NCBI GenBank assembly: GCA_900766915.1 | Contig: CAAFXE010000333.1 | Coordinates: 1-64,000 of the forward strand | Reading direction: 5' to 3' | Length of the DNA: 64,000 nucleotides | Origin: Lachnospiraceae bacterium | GTDB taxonomy: Bacteria; Bacillota; Clostridia; Lachnospirales; Lachnospiraceae | In this document: positions 49,079 through 57,628 of the stretch, piece after piece | How positions within the stretch are numbered: position 1 is the stretch's first letter | How the letters are laid out: every line of letters begins with the position of its first letter | The notes under the pieces: model-generated | What the model saw: only the letters and a program-made list of their open reading frames with translations | Databases searched by the model: none | What the model was told of the DNA's origin: nothing | Position numbers and translations under genes: made by a program

Positions 49079-50419
49079 CTATCGGTTCAGCTTGTACATC
49101 AGCCGCTTCCAGTCTCCGTGAAAATATCTTGCCACGAAACAGCTGATCCTGAATATCCAGTCGATGATCATGGCAACCCAGACACCGATGGCTCCCATGC
49201 CAAACCTGACTCCGAGAATATAGCTGAAGCCTACACGGAATACAAACATGGAAAACATGGAGACAGCCATGGGGTAGCGTACATCATTGCAGGCGCGGAG
49301 CATATTGGGAAGGGTAAAGGACAATGGCCACAAAACCATGGCAAGCCCATTATGGATCAATACCAAAGTGCGTGCCAATTGTGTTGTCTCGGCACTCAGT
49401 CCGTAAATACCCAAGATCGGATTCAAGTTCAAAAGTACCGGAATGTTAATGGCAGCTGTCAATATATAAGCAATGATGAGCAGCTTCTTCAGATAGTATC
49501 TGATCTGATCCTGATCATCCGCTCCCACACATCTTCCGATTACAGCAATCATGGCAAGATTCATAGCCTGCCCTACCAGGCTTCCGATATTATCAAGGCT
49601 GTTTGCAACGCCATTTGCCGCAATCTGAATTGTCCCAAAGCCTGAAATAATACTGACCACCATAACACGGCCCAGCTGAAAGACTCCATTTTCAATTCCG
49701 CTGGGGATTCCGATATAAAGAATCTTTTTAATATTTCCCCAGTCAATCTGAAACTTTTCTTTTTCAAAATACATTTCATAAACAGGCTTTTTCAGCAGGA
49801 AATACAGGATCATGCCCATCACCATACGGGACAACAGTGATGGAATCGCCACACCTGCCACTCCCATATGAAGTCCAAAAATGCAGATGACATTTCCAAA
49901 TACATTGATCAAATTTCCGATGACTGATACTTTAAATGTAATGGCGGTTTTTCCCATAGAGCGGAAAAGTGCCGCACAGGAATTATAAATTCCTAAAAAC
50001 GGAAATGAGATTGCCGATATGGTGAGATAAGTCACCGCAGCATCCATGACATCCGGCTCCACATTTCCAAAAAACAATTTCAAAAGACTATATCTAAATA
50101 ATATGCTGACAGCTGCCAGAAGCGTGCTGATGCAAAGCACTGTGACCAGTAGTTGCTTCGCAGACTTTCTCGCTTCTGATATTTTGGCTGCACCGATATT
50201 CTGGCTGACGACAACTGCACCTCCCGTTGCAAGGGCAGATAAAATACTAAAGATCAGCATGTTAAACATATCCACCAGGGAGACGCCGGACACTGCCGCC
50301 TCTCCTACAGAGGAAATCATCATGGTATCTGCCATTCCAACCGTAATTGCAAGTGCCTGCTCCAGCACCAACGGTATAATTAAATTTTTAAGGTCTTTGT
50401 TTGAAAATATTCTATTCAT
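49079..50419 (-). CDS. MATE-family efflux transporter
   Basis: 446 residues, about 12 membrane helices in two six-helix halves: MNRIFSNKDLKNLIIPLVLE, then GMADTMMISSVGEAAVSGVS in the first half and related elements near 250. It exports cationic drugs or metabolites with Na+ or H+. The start at 50419 is chosen because the longer frame would run through a 59-base near-perfect hairpin; GGAAG lies before this ATG. Confidence 0.9.
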   Translation of the reverse strand: MNRIFSNKDLKNLIIPLVLEQALAITVGMADTMMISSVGEAAVSGVSLVDMFNMLIFSILSALATGGAVVVSQNIGAAKISEARKSAKQLLVTVLCISTLLAAVSILFRYSLLKLFFGNVEPDVMDAAVTYLTISAISFPFLGIYNSCAALFRSMGKTAITFKVSVIGNLINVFGNVICIFGLHMGVAGVAIPSLLSRMVMGMILYFLLKKPVYEMYFEKEKFQIDWGNIKKILYIGIPSGIENGVFQLGRVMVVSIISGFGTIQIAANGVANSLDNIGSLVGQAMNLAMIAVIGRCVGADDQDQIRYYLKKLLIIAYILTAAINIPVLLNLNPILGIYGLSAETTQLARTLVLIHNGLAMVLWPLSFTLPNMLRACNDVRYPMAVSMFSMFVFRVGFSYILGVRFGMGAIGVWVAMIIDWIFRISCFVARYFHGDWKRLMYKLNR

Positions 50420-50440
50420 ATAGCATCTTCCACTACCTTT

Positions 50441-50499
50441 CAGATACAGGCAAAAATCCTTGCAAAGCTTTCTTTGCATATGGATTTTTGCCGTATCTG
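50441..50499 (-). promoter_or_regulatory. Very stable 24-bp leader hairpin upstream of the MATE gene
   Basis: Arms CAGATAC/GTATCTG, GGCAAAAATCC/GGATTTTTGCC and GCAAAG/CTTTGC stack with one bulged base and one small internal loop, closed by a 4-base loop. It lies between the dehydratase stop (50532) and the MATE start (50419), ending 21 bases before the ATG. No U-tract follows, so it is not a normal terminator; an RNA-level switch or transcript-stability element is possible. Confidence 0.7.
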
Positions 50500-50531
50500 C
50501 AGATAAGTTTTTCACATTCTCATCATCGATA

Positions 50532-52280
50532 TTAAAAATCCAGATAAGCACCTTTCATGGGGCTTACCGCATGTTCACTGAACAGGCGAAGGGTACCGCG
50601 TTTATAACGGATCTCTCTAGGCTTCCATTTTTTCTTTCTCTCTGCCAGAATCTCGTCAATCTCTTCAGGCGTCTTTCTTTCACCACGAACACCGATGATA
50701 TTAAGCTTTCTTTCCATCACATCGATCTCAATGAGATCCCCTTCTTCAACCAGGGCGATAGGGCCTCCGTCTGCTGCTTCCGGGCTGCAGTGTCCGATAA
50801 CCGGGCCTGTAGATGCACCGGAAAAGCGCCCGTCTGTGATCAGGGCAATGCTGCGGCCTAATTCCTTGTCGCTGCTGATAGCTTCCGATGTATAGAACAT
50901 TTCCGGCATTCCGCTTCCTTTTGGTCCTTCATATCGGATAAATACCGCATCCCCTTTTTCCACTTTGTGCTTTAAGACTGCATCCAGACATTCTTCCTCA
51001 CTGTCAAAAGGTTTTGCACGAAGGACTGCCTTGAACATTTCCGTAGGACAAGCAGTATGTTTAATGACTGCACCCTCCGGAGCAAGGTTTCCACGAAGGA
51101 TTGCAATACTTCCGTCTGTACCAATGGCCTGGTCATAAGGACGTACAATGTCTTCTCTTGTGAGGGATACTCCATATCTTTCATTAAACTCATGGAGCCA
51201 TTTTTCGCATCTCTCATAATAACCGTTTGCCTTTAATTCGGCAAGGTTTTCACCTAATGTTTTTCCTGTCACTGTCATGACATCAAGATGTAAATGTTCT
51301 TTGATCTCTTCCATGATAGCCGGAACACCTCCAGCATAATAGAAGCATTCAGCCGGCCACTGTCCAGCCGGACGAACATTCAAAAGATATCTTGCATTTC
51401 TGTGGAGGCGGTCAAAGGTATCTCCTGTGATCTCAATTCCAAGCTCGTGGGCAATGGCAGGGATATGAAGGAGACAGTTTGTGCTTCCGGATACTGCTGC
51501 GTGAACTAAAATCGCGTTTTCAAAGCTTTCCATGGTGACAATGTCGCTTGGACGCATATTATCCATAGTTGTAAGCTTCACAGCCAGCTTTCCTGCTTCA
51601 CGGGCATAGTTTAAAAGATCCGGGCTTGTTGCAGGCATCAGGGCACTTCCCGGAAGTGCAAGTCCCAATGCTTCTGCCATGATCTGCATGGTGGAGGCAG
51701 TTCCGATAAAGGAGCATGCTCCGCAGCTTGGACATGCATTGTGCTTTGCCCAGTTTAATTTATTTTCGTCAATCTCGCCTCTCTGGAATTTGGCACTGTA
51801 CATACCAAGCTGTTCCAATGTCAGCATATCCGGTCCCGCATTCATGGTTCCGCCCGGAACTACTACCGACGGGATATTCACACGGCATAAGCCCATCAGT
51901 GCTGCCGGCATTCCTTTGTCACAGCTTGCCAAAAATACTCCGGCATCAAAAGGGGTAGCACATGCCTGGATCTCGATCATATTGGTGATCATTTCACGGC
52001 TGGCAAGGCTAAAGTTAATTCCATCGGTTCCCTGGCTTTCACCGTCGCACATATCGGTGCAGTAATATCTTGCTCCAAAGCCTCCGGCTTCGGCAACCCC
52101 TTTTCTGACCTCATCCACCAGAACATTCAAATGTCCGCTTCCGGGGTGACTGTCTCCAAAAGTACTTTCAATAAAAATCTGCGGCTTTGACAGATCCTCC
52201 GGCTTCCATCCGGTTCCAATTCTAAGTGGATCTAACTCCGGTGCAAGCTTACGCATTTCCTGACTCATTAAACAACTCAT
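50532..52280 (-). CDS. IlvD/Edd-family dehydratase, probable sugar-acid dehydratase
   Basis: 582 residues of the dihydroxyacid/6-phosphogluconate dehydratase family: iron-sulfur Cys residues in YYCTDMCDGESQGTDGINFS, LASCDKGMPAALMG and NACPSCGACSFIGTA, then SGSTNCLLHIPAIAHELG and the C-terminal GRFSGASTGPVIGHCSPEAA. The family removes water from a 2,3-dihydroxy acid to give a 2-keto acid. It could be IlvD for valine/isoleucine synthesis, but the neighbours (GntP permease, FadR regulator, glycerate 2-kinase) favour an aldonic acid such as gluconate or a relative. Exact substrate unknown. Confidence 0.82.
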   Translation of the reverse strand: MSCLMSQEMRKLAPELDPLRIGTGWKPEDLSKPQIFIESTFGDSHPGSGHLNVLVDEVRKGVAEAGGFGARYYCTDMCDGESQGTDGINFSLASREMITNMIEIQACATPFDAGVFLASCDKGMPAALMGLCRVNIPSVVVPGGTMNAGPDMLTLEQLGMYSAKFQRGEIDENKLNWAKHNACPSCGACSFIGTASTMQIMAEALGLALPGSALMPATSPDLLNYAREAGKLAVKLTTMDNMRPSDIVTMESFENAILVHAAVSGSTNCLLHIPAIAHELGIEITGDTFDRLHRNARYLLNVRPAGQWPAECFYYAGGVPAIMEEIKEHLHLDVMTVTGKTLGENLAELKANGYYERCEKWLHEFNERYGVSLTREDIVRPYDQAIGTDGSIAILRGNLAPEGAVIKHTACPTEMFKAVLRAKPFDSEEECLDAVLKHKVEKGDAVFIRYEGPKGSGMPEMFYTSEAISSDKELGRSIALITDGRFSGASTGPVIGHCSPEAADGGPIALVEEGDLIEIDVMERKLNIIGVRGERKTPEEIDEILAERKKKWKPREIRYKRGTLRLFSEHAVSPMKGAYLDF

Positions 52281-52370
52281 ACAACAAACCCTTTCGTATC
52301 TGTTCAGTACCTTCCGGACAGTGATATCTAAACAGTTACATCCTTTCTTCTATTTATCAAAACTTTTCTT

Positions 52371-53717
52371 CTATGCAAAGAAGGAAATGATCAGTGCTAC
52401 TACAAATCCGGTAGTACCTACCAATGTTTCCATAATGGTCCATGTTTTCAGTGTAGTCTTTTCATCTAATCCAATCAGGGACTTTACAAGCCAGAAACCG
52501 GAATCATTAAAGTGGGAGCAAACTGTTGCACCACCTGCTACTGCTGCAGTCACACATGCAAGGTATAATGGGGAGCATGCTGAAATTCCCGGGATGGCTG
52601 CTACGATTCCTGCTGCCATAGTCATGGCAACGGTTGCGGAACCAACACAGATACGAACCATCGCTGCAATGATAAATGCAAGTACTACCAGTGGAAGATT
52701 CATAGAAGCTACTGCATTACCGATCACTTCACCAAGTCCTGAATACTGGAGTGTATAACGAAGAACACCACCACATGCTGTTACCAAAAGGATCATGCCT
52801 GTTGGTTCCAGAGATTTTGTCATAACCTTTTCCAGTTCCTGCATACTATATCCATGTTTTAAACCAAGAAGAAGCATTGCTGCAACGGTAGCGATCAACA
52901 GAGCCACAAATGGTTCTCCAAGGAAATCAAATACAGGTTTTACTGCTGAAAGTGCCGGTACAACACCTGCCACAGATTTCATAATGATCAGTACCAGAGG
53001 AATCAAAATAATACCAACAATTGTCCAGAATTTCGGAAGCTTGGATTCATCATAATCTGCCTGATTCATTACATGCTCCGGAACAGGAATGTGATATTTG
53101 CTTCCACAGATGGAACCCCAGACAGGTCCAGCTACGATCATAGCAAAAACACCACAGAAAATACCTACCAAAATAACCCATCCAAGATCAACACCCAGCA
53201 TATTTGCTACCAGGATCGGCCCCGGTGTAGGTGGAATAAATGCATGACCTACTGCAAGTCCTGCCAGCAGCGGAATCGCATAGAATAAGGAAGAACGTTT
53301 TGTTTTTTTTGCAAGGGAGAATGCCAGTGGGATCAAAATGATCAATCCGGCGTCAAAGAATACCGGCATTGCAATGATCAGACCTGTAATTCCAAGTGCC
53401 CATGCTGCCTTTTTGTCTCCGAACCATTTTACCATGGAAACCGCCAGTGTCTGTGCACCACCGGATACCTCCAGGATGGCACCAAACATGGAACCTAAGC
53501 CTACCAGCAATGCAATACCCTTTAAAGTATTACCGATACCGTCATTGACTGCTGTAACAATATCAGTCATCGGCATTCCTCCGATGAGACCAATGGAAAT
53601 GGCTCCTACCAGAATTGAGATCATGGCGTGAACCTTAAATTTAATAATGAGAACCAATAAAATGGCCAGCCCTATGATAGCTGCAAATATTAGACGTGTT
53701 GGATCTAAAGCTGTCAT
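52371..53717 (-). CDS. gntP: GntP-family gluconate/sugar-acid permease
   Basis: 448 residues with about 12-14 membrane helices. Family features include GSMFGAILEVSGGAQTLAVS, HAFIPPTPGPILVANMLGVD and CVGSATVAMTMAAGIVAAIP. GntP permeases import gluconate and related acids by proton symport. It is followed by the dehydratase gene and preceded by a promoter with palindromes that match the regulator's own promoter region. Confidence 0.92.
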   Translation of the reverse strand: MTALDPTRLIFAAIIGLAILLVLIIKFKVHAMISILVGAISIGLIGGMPMTDIVTAVNDGIGNTLKGIALLVGLGSMFGAILEVSGGAQTLAVSMVKWFGDKKAAWALGITGLIIAMPVFFDAGLIILIPLAFSLAKKTKRSSLFYAIPLLAGLAVGHAFIPPTPGPILVANMLGVDLGWVILVGIFCGVFAMIVAGPVWGSICGSKYHIPVPEHVMNQADYDESKLPKFWTIVGIILIPLVLIIMKSVAGVVPALSAVKPVFDFLGEPFVALLIATVAAMLLLGLKHGYSMQELEKVMTKSLEPTGMILLVTACGGVLRYTLQYSGLGEVIGNAVASMNLPLVVLAFIIAAMVRICVGSATVAMTMAAGIVAAIPGISACSPLYLACVTAAVAGGATVCSHFNDSGFWLVKSLIGLDEKTTLKTWTIMETLVGTTGFVVALIISFFA

Positions 53718-53764
53718 ATGTTTTACTCTCCTTTACTTATATACCTTCTTAAATAACATTCTTT

Positions 53765-53780
53765 CATCGGACGTCTGATG
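53765..53780. promoter_or_regulatory. Candidate FadR-family operator at the gntP promoter
   Basis: CATCGGACGTCTGATG is a near-perfect 16-base palindrome just downstream of the gntP -10 box. It shares the CAGACGT half (read on the minus strand) with 54703-54717 at the regulator's own promoter. Binding there would block transcription. Confidence 0.6.
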
Positions 53781-53792
53781 TTTTATGGTCTT

Positions 53793-53822
53793 ATTATATA
53801 TTTTCCTTTCATATTTCGTCAA
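53793..53822 (-). promoter_or_regulatory. Promoter of the gntP-dehydratase operon
   Basis: TTGACG (53817-53822) and TATAAT (53793-53798), 18-base spacer, minus strand. An odd palindrome ACATC-T-GATGT (53824-53834) lies immediately upstream of the -35 box as a possible second operator. Confidence 0.75.
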
Positions 53823-53867
53823 TACATCTGATGTTATGTTCTTTCGTTTCTCTTTATTGTACAAAAA

Positions 53868-53903
53868 AAGGAGAGGTATTTTTGTACATAAATACTTCTC
53901 CTT
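53868..53903 (-). terminator. Intrinsic terminator of the FadR-type regulator gene
   Basis: Arms AAGGAGA...TCTCCTT extended by TATTT/AAATA with a mismatch region, followed by TTTTTTT on the minus strand, 57 bases after the stop at 53960. Confidence 0.82.
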
Positions 53904-53959
53904 CTTGTCACTTTCACCAAATTTGAGTCTTGTTTTTTGACATCCTCGGAAAACAGTTT

Positions 53960-54673
53960 CTAATCGTCCGATGTTTTCTGGTCAGCCATCATTTTCAGAA
54001 GTGCCTGTCTGTTATAGGTCAGATGAGTAATCATGGCACATTTTGCACCAATGGAGTCTCTGGCCAGTATGGCATCTGTGATGGCACGATGGGTCTCAAT
54101 GGTCTCTCTCATTAAAGTACGATGGGTCAGGTTCGCAAAGGTCATGACTGCAGAGTTGATAATGGGCATCAGAATTTCCACCACTTCATTCTTACTGCAC
54201 CCTGCAATACAGGTATGAAAGTCAATATCCTTTGGAATATGGTTCTTTCCGCTAAGGTAAGTCTCTTCCGTCTCGTCACATAATTGTTTTAATTGCACCA
54301 GTTCCTCTTCTGTGGCATTTTTTGCAGCATTGGCTGCAATCTCCGGCTCCAGCATGAGACGCACTTCAAACAGATCCAGTGCCAGCTTGAATTTATCCTT
54401 CTGTTTGGAGAGACCCAACGGGTCATTTTCCACGGAATTTGTATTGATTACATAGGTTCCCGAACCCCTTCGGACTTCCAGGACCCCTTTGGAAACCAGA
54501 CCCTTTACCGCTTCCCGGATGGTACTTCGGCCTACGCCAAACATTTCAGCCAATTCAAATTCATTAGGAATCTTTTCTCCGATTTCCACCGGCTGCTCCC
54601 ATATATATTTCATCAGCTCGTCTTCGATCTGACTTCCTAACAGACGGTTATCCAATTTCCTGGTTTGATACAT
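53960..54673 (-). CDS. FadR-subfamily GntR transcriptional regulator
   Basis: 237 residues: a GntR winged helix (about 20-85) with GEKIPNEFELAEMFGVGRST and GSGTYVI, then the all-helical FCD ligand domain (about 100-230) with metal-binding His and Asp residues (FEVRLMLEPEIAANAAKNA, DFHTCIAGCS, HRAITDAIL). It likely represses the sugar-acid genes and itself, through the palindromes at 53765 and 54703. It has its own consensus promoter. Confidence 0.93.
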   Translation of the reverse strand: MYQTRKLDNRLLGSQIEDELMKYIWEQPVEIGEKIPNEFELAEMFGVGRSTIREAVKGLVSKGVLEVRRGSGTYVINTNSVENDPLGLSKQKDKFKLALDLFEVRLMLEPEIAANAAKNATEEELVQLKQLCDETEETYLSGKNHIPKDIDFHTCIAGCSKNEVVEILMPIINSAVMTFANLTHRTLMRETIETHRAITDAILARDSIGAKCAMITHLTYNRQALLKMMADQKTSDD

Positions 54674-54702
54674 TTCTACGCCTCGATTTCTCTGATTTGT
54701 TC

Positions 54703-54717
54703 AGACGTCATACGTCT
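54703..54717. promoter_or_regulatory. Candidate FadR-family operator at its own promoter
   Basis: Perfect palindrome AGACGT-CAT-ACGTCT five bases downstream of the -10 box of the regulator gene, sharing AGACGT halves with the site at 53765-53780. Autoregulation is inferred. Confidence 0.6.
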
Positions 54718-54722
54718 TTTTT

Positions 54723-54751
54723 ATTATATGAAATGCTGTTTTTGATGTCAA
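54723..54751 (-). promoter_or_regulatory. Consensus promoter of the FadR-type regulator gene
   Basis: TTGACA (54746-54751) and TATAAT (54723-54728), 17-base spacer, minus strand: both hexamers match the consensus perfectly. Confidence 0.85.
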
Positions 54752-54767
54752 GGCAGAGTAATGGAGG

Positions 54768-56000
54768 TTATCTTTTAATCAGAAGCACCGCCACATCATT
54801 CACATTCGTTCCGGTCGCCCCGGTTACAATGAGCCCTCCAGTTTTTTCCAGTGCATGATAGGCATCATTTTCTTCCAGTACCTGATAGATATCTACCCCC
54901 ATATTTGCAAGGCGTTCCTTTGTCGTTCCGTCGCAATATCCTCCTGCTGCATCGGTAGGCCCATCGGTACCGTCACTGCCCACACTGAATACTGCGGTAT
55001 TTTCCATTCCCGCAATATATTCGCCACAGGCCAATGCCAGTTCCTGATTTCTTCCTCCCTTGCCTTTTCCCTTTAAACGAACGATCGTCTCGCCACCGGC
55101 AAGAAAGGCCATGCTTTTTTCACTGCTGCCATAAGTTCTGGCAATGGATCCTAAGAATGCCCCGGCCTGTTTCGCTTCGCAATCAAGCTGGTCTGTCAGC
55201 AGTACCGGCTCATATCCAAGCTCCAGACATGCATCTGCCGCCGCTTTACAAAGTTCTCTTACACTGCCGGTAATCACGGTTTCTACATTTTCCAGTACTT
55301 TTGGAGTCTCCTGCTTCATACATTCCCATGCATGGTTGCTGAATTTTAACTGATATTTTTTCGCGATGTGCATAGCATCTTCACAGGTAGAACTATCCGG
55401 ATAAGCCGGTCCGGAAGCGATCATATCTAGCGGATTCCCTAAAATATCACTCAAAACAATGCTGTACACTTTTGCGGGAAAGCAGCTTTTTGCAAACTTT
55501 CCTCCTTTGACCGCAGAAATTCTCTTGCGGATCGTATTCATTTCCACAATATCTGCACCGCAGGAGAGCAGCTGTTTCGTAATATCCGCAAGCTCCGTCT
55601 CTTCAATCATCGGCTTTTCAAACAGCGCACTTCCGCCACCGGAAACGAGAAACAGCACCACATCTTCTTTCTTTAAATCACTTACCAATTTTAGTGCAGC
55701 CTCCGTTGCACGGAAGGAATTTTGATCCGGTACAGGATGTCCGGCCTCATAGCAGACCATATGGGGGATTTCTCCCTTTACATGATCATATTTGGTAATG
55801 ACAACACCTGCCTTAATCTTGTCACCTAAAACCTGTCCTGCCGCCTTCGCCATCTGCCATCCGGCTTTTCCAATGGAAACTACATAAATATCCGATGTCC
55901 CGAAATCTTTTCCAGCAATAGCTCGGCAAACAGCCTCGTCCGGAAGCACTTTTTCTATGGCTTTTTTTACAATATAATCTGCATCTTTTCGTAAATTCAA
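54768..56000 (-). CDS. Glycerate 2-kinase (MOFRL family)
   Basis: 410 residues with the class II glycerate kinase layout: N-terminal domain with VSIGKAGWQMAKAAGQVLG and LVSGGGSALFEKP, and the C-terminal MOFRL domain with GRNQELALACGEYIAGM and SVGSDGTDGPTDAAGGYCDG. It converts D-glycerate to 2-phosphoglycerate with ATP. The start is TTG at 56000: GGGAGG lies seven bases upstream, while the longer frame (also TTG, 56024) has no site. It suits a non-phosphorylative sugar-acid route ending in glycerate. Confidence 0.88.
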   Translation of the reverse strand: MNLRKDADYIVKKAIEKVLPDEAVCRAIAGKDFGTSDIYVVSIGKAGWQMAKAAGQVLGDKIKAGVVITKYDHVKGEIPHMVCYEAGHPVPDQNSFRATEAALKLVSDLKKEDVVLFLVSGGGSALFEKPMIEETELADITKQLLSCGADIVEMNTIRKRISAVKGGKFAKSCFPAKVYSIVLSDILGNPLDMIASGPAYPDSSTCEDAMHIAKKYQLKFSNHAWECMKQETPKVLENVETVITGSVRELCKAAADACLELGYEPVLLTDQLDCEAKQAGAFLGSIARTYGSSEKSMAFLAGGETIVRLKGKGKGGRNQELALACGEYIAGMENTAVFSVGSDGTDGPTDAAGGYCDGTTKERLANMGVDIYQVLEENDAYHALEKTGGLIVTGATGTNVNDVAVLLIKR

Positions 56001-56074
56001 AGTGATACCTCCCTGTCCTGTCAATTTCAGATTCCGTTCTTTCGCAGCTATTTATTAACATTTTGAAATATATC

Positions 56075-57628
56075 CTACAATCTCGTGGTCCACTGACTGC
56101 AGTCCCAAACTTCTGTTGCCAGTCCGTCATAAAAGTCCGGTTCATGGCATACCATGAGGATGCTTCCCTTATAGTCCATCAGCGCACGCCTAAGCTCGTC
56201 CTTAGCATCCACGTCCAGATGGTTGGTAGGCTCGTCTAAAACCAAAAGATTGGTCTCCCGGTTGATGAGCTTACAAAGCCTTACCTTTGCCTGCTCGCCA
56301 CCGCTAAGCACTTTTACCTTGCTCTCGATATGCTTGGTGGTAAGGCCGCATTTTGCAAGGGCGGAACGCACCTCATACTGGGTAAATCCCGGAAACTCCT
56401 GCCAGATCTCCTCGATACAGGTGGTCTGCACGTCCTGACTCATTTCCTGTTCAAAATAGCCAATGCTTAAATAATCCCCCAGAGTTACTTTTCCTTCCAA
56501 AGGATCGATGAGTCCCAGGATGCTCTTTAACAACGTTGTTTTTCCGATACCGTTGGCACCGGTCAGTACGATTTTCTTTCCCCGCTCCATTTCCAGGGTC
56601 AGTGGTTTTGATAACGGTTCATCATATCCGATGACAAGATTCTCTGTCTGGAAAATGTATTTGGAAGGAACACGTGCTTCCCGAAAATGAAATTCCGGTT
56701 TTGGACGCTCCTGTGCCAGCTCGATCACATCCATCTTATCCAGCTTCTTCTGACGGGACATGGCCATATTTCGTGTGGATACACGGGCTTTGTTTCTCGC
56801 CACAAAATCCTTCAAATCTGCGATCTCCTTCTGCTGCTTATTGTAAGCGGCTTCCAGCTGTGCCTTCTTCATGGCATAGACTTCCTGGAATTTATCATAG
56901 TCCCCCACATAGCGTTCCAGCTTCCGGTTGTCCATGTGATAGATCAGGTTAATGACACTGTTTAAGAACGGAATGTCATGAGAAATCAGAATAAATGCAT
57001 TTTCATATTCATTTAAATATCGTTTCAGCCACTCAATATGTTCCACATCCAGATAGTTGGTAGGCTCGTCCAGAAGAAGAATGTCCGGTTTTTCCAAAAG
57101 AAGTTTCCCTAAAAGCACCTTGGTTCTCTGACCGCCGGATAGCTCCGACACATCTTTATCAAGGCCAATCTCTGCAAGCCCCAGGGCACGTCCCACTTCT
57201 TCTACCTTGGAATCGATCATGTAAAAATCGTGGGCAGATAGAAGCTCCTGGATAACTCCGGTCTCTTCCATATAAACTGCCATTTCCTCGTCGGTAGCTT
57301 CTGCCATCTTTTCATACATTTCATTCATCTGCTGTTCCAGCTCAAAGAGGAACCCGAAGGCACTGGCCAGTACATCACGAATGGTCATTCCTTTTTCCAG
57401 TACAGTATGCTGATCCAAATATCCCACACGTACATTTTTTGACCATTCCACCTTGCCCTCATCAGGCATCAGCTTCCCGGTAATAATATTCATAAAGGTG
57501 GATTTTCCTTCGCCATTGGCACCAATGAGACCAATGTGCTCTCCCTTCAGCAGCCGGAAGGAAACATCATCAAAAATTGCCCTGTCTCCAAAGCCATGGG
57601 TCAGGTGTTCTACATTTAAAATACTCAT
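56075..57628 (-). CDS. ABC-F family ATPase
   Basis: 517 residues, two ABC domains and no membrane segment. Domain 1 has GANGEGKST near 37, LSGGQRTKVLLGKLL and LLLDEPTNYLD. The inter-domain P-site linker (about 230-300) has the basic NKARVSTRNMAMSRQKKLDK. Domain 2 has GANGIGKTTLL, LSGGEQAKVRLCKLI and VLDEPTNHLD. Members act on ribosomes in translation or antibiotic protection; this resembles the housekeeping YkpA/YbiT-like group more than resistance factors. It overlaps the proA stop by 4 bases. Confidence 0.9.
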   Translation of the reverse strand: MSILNVEHLTHGFGDRAIFDDVSFRLLKGEHIGLIGANGEGKSTFMNIITGKLMPDEGKVEWSKNVRVGYLDQHTVLEKGMTIRDVLASAFGFLFELEQQMNEMYEKMAEATDEEMAVYMEETGVIQELLSAHDFYMIDSKVEEVGRALGLAEIGLDKDVSELSGGQRTKVLLGKLLLEKPDILLLDEPTNYLDVEHIEWLKRYLNEYENAFILISHDIPFLNSVINLIYHMDNRKLERYVGDYDKFQEVYAMKKAQLEAAYNKQQKEIADLKDFVARNKARVSTRNMAMSRQKKLDKMDVIELAQERPKPEFHFREARVPSKYIFQTENLVIGYDEPLSKPLTLEMERGKKIVLTGANGIGKTTLLKSILGLIDPLEGKVTLGDYLSIGYFEQEMSQDVQTTCIEEIWQEFPGFTQYEVRSALAKCGLTTKHIESKVKVLSGGEQAKVRLCKLINRETNLLVLDEPTNHLDVDAKDELRRALMDYKGSILMVCHEPDFYDGLATEVWDCSQWTTRL

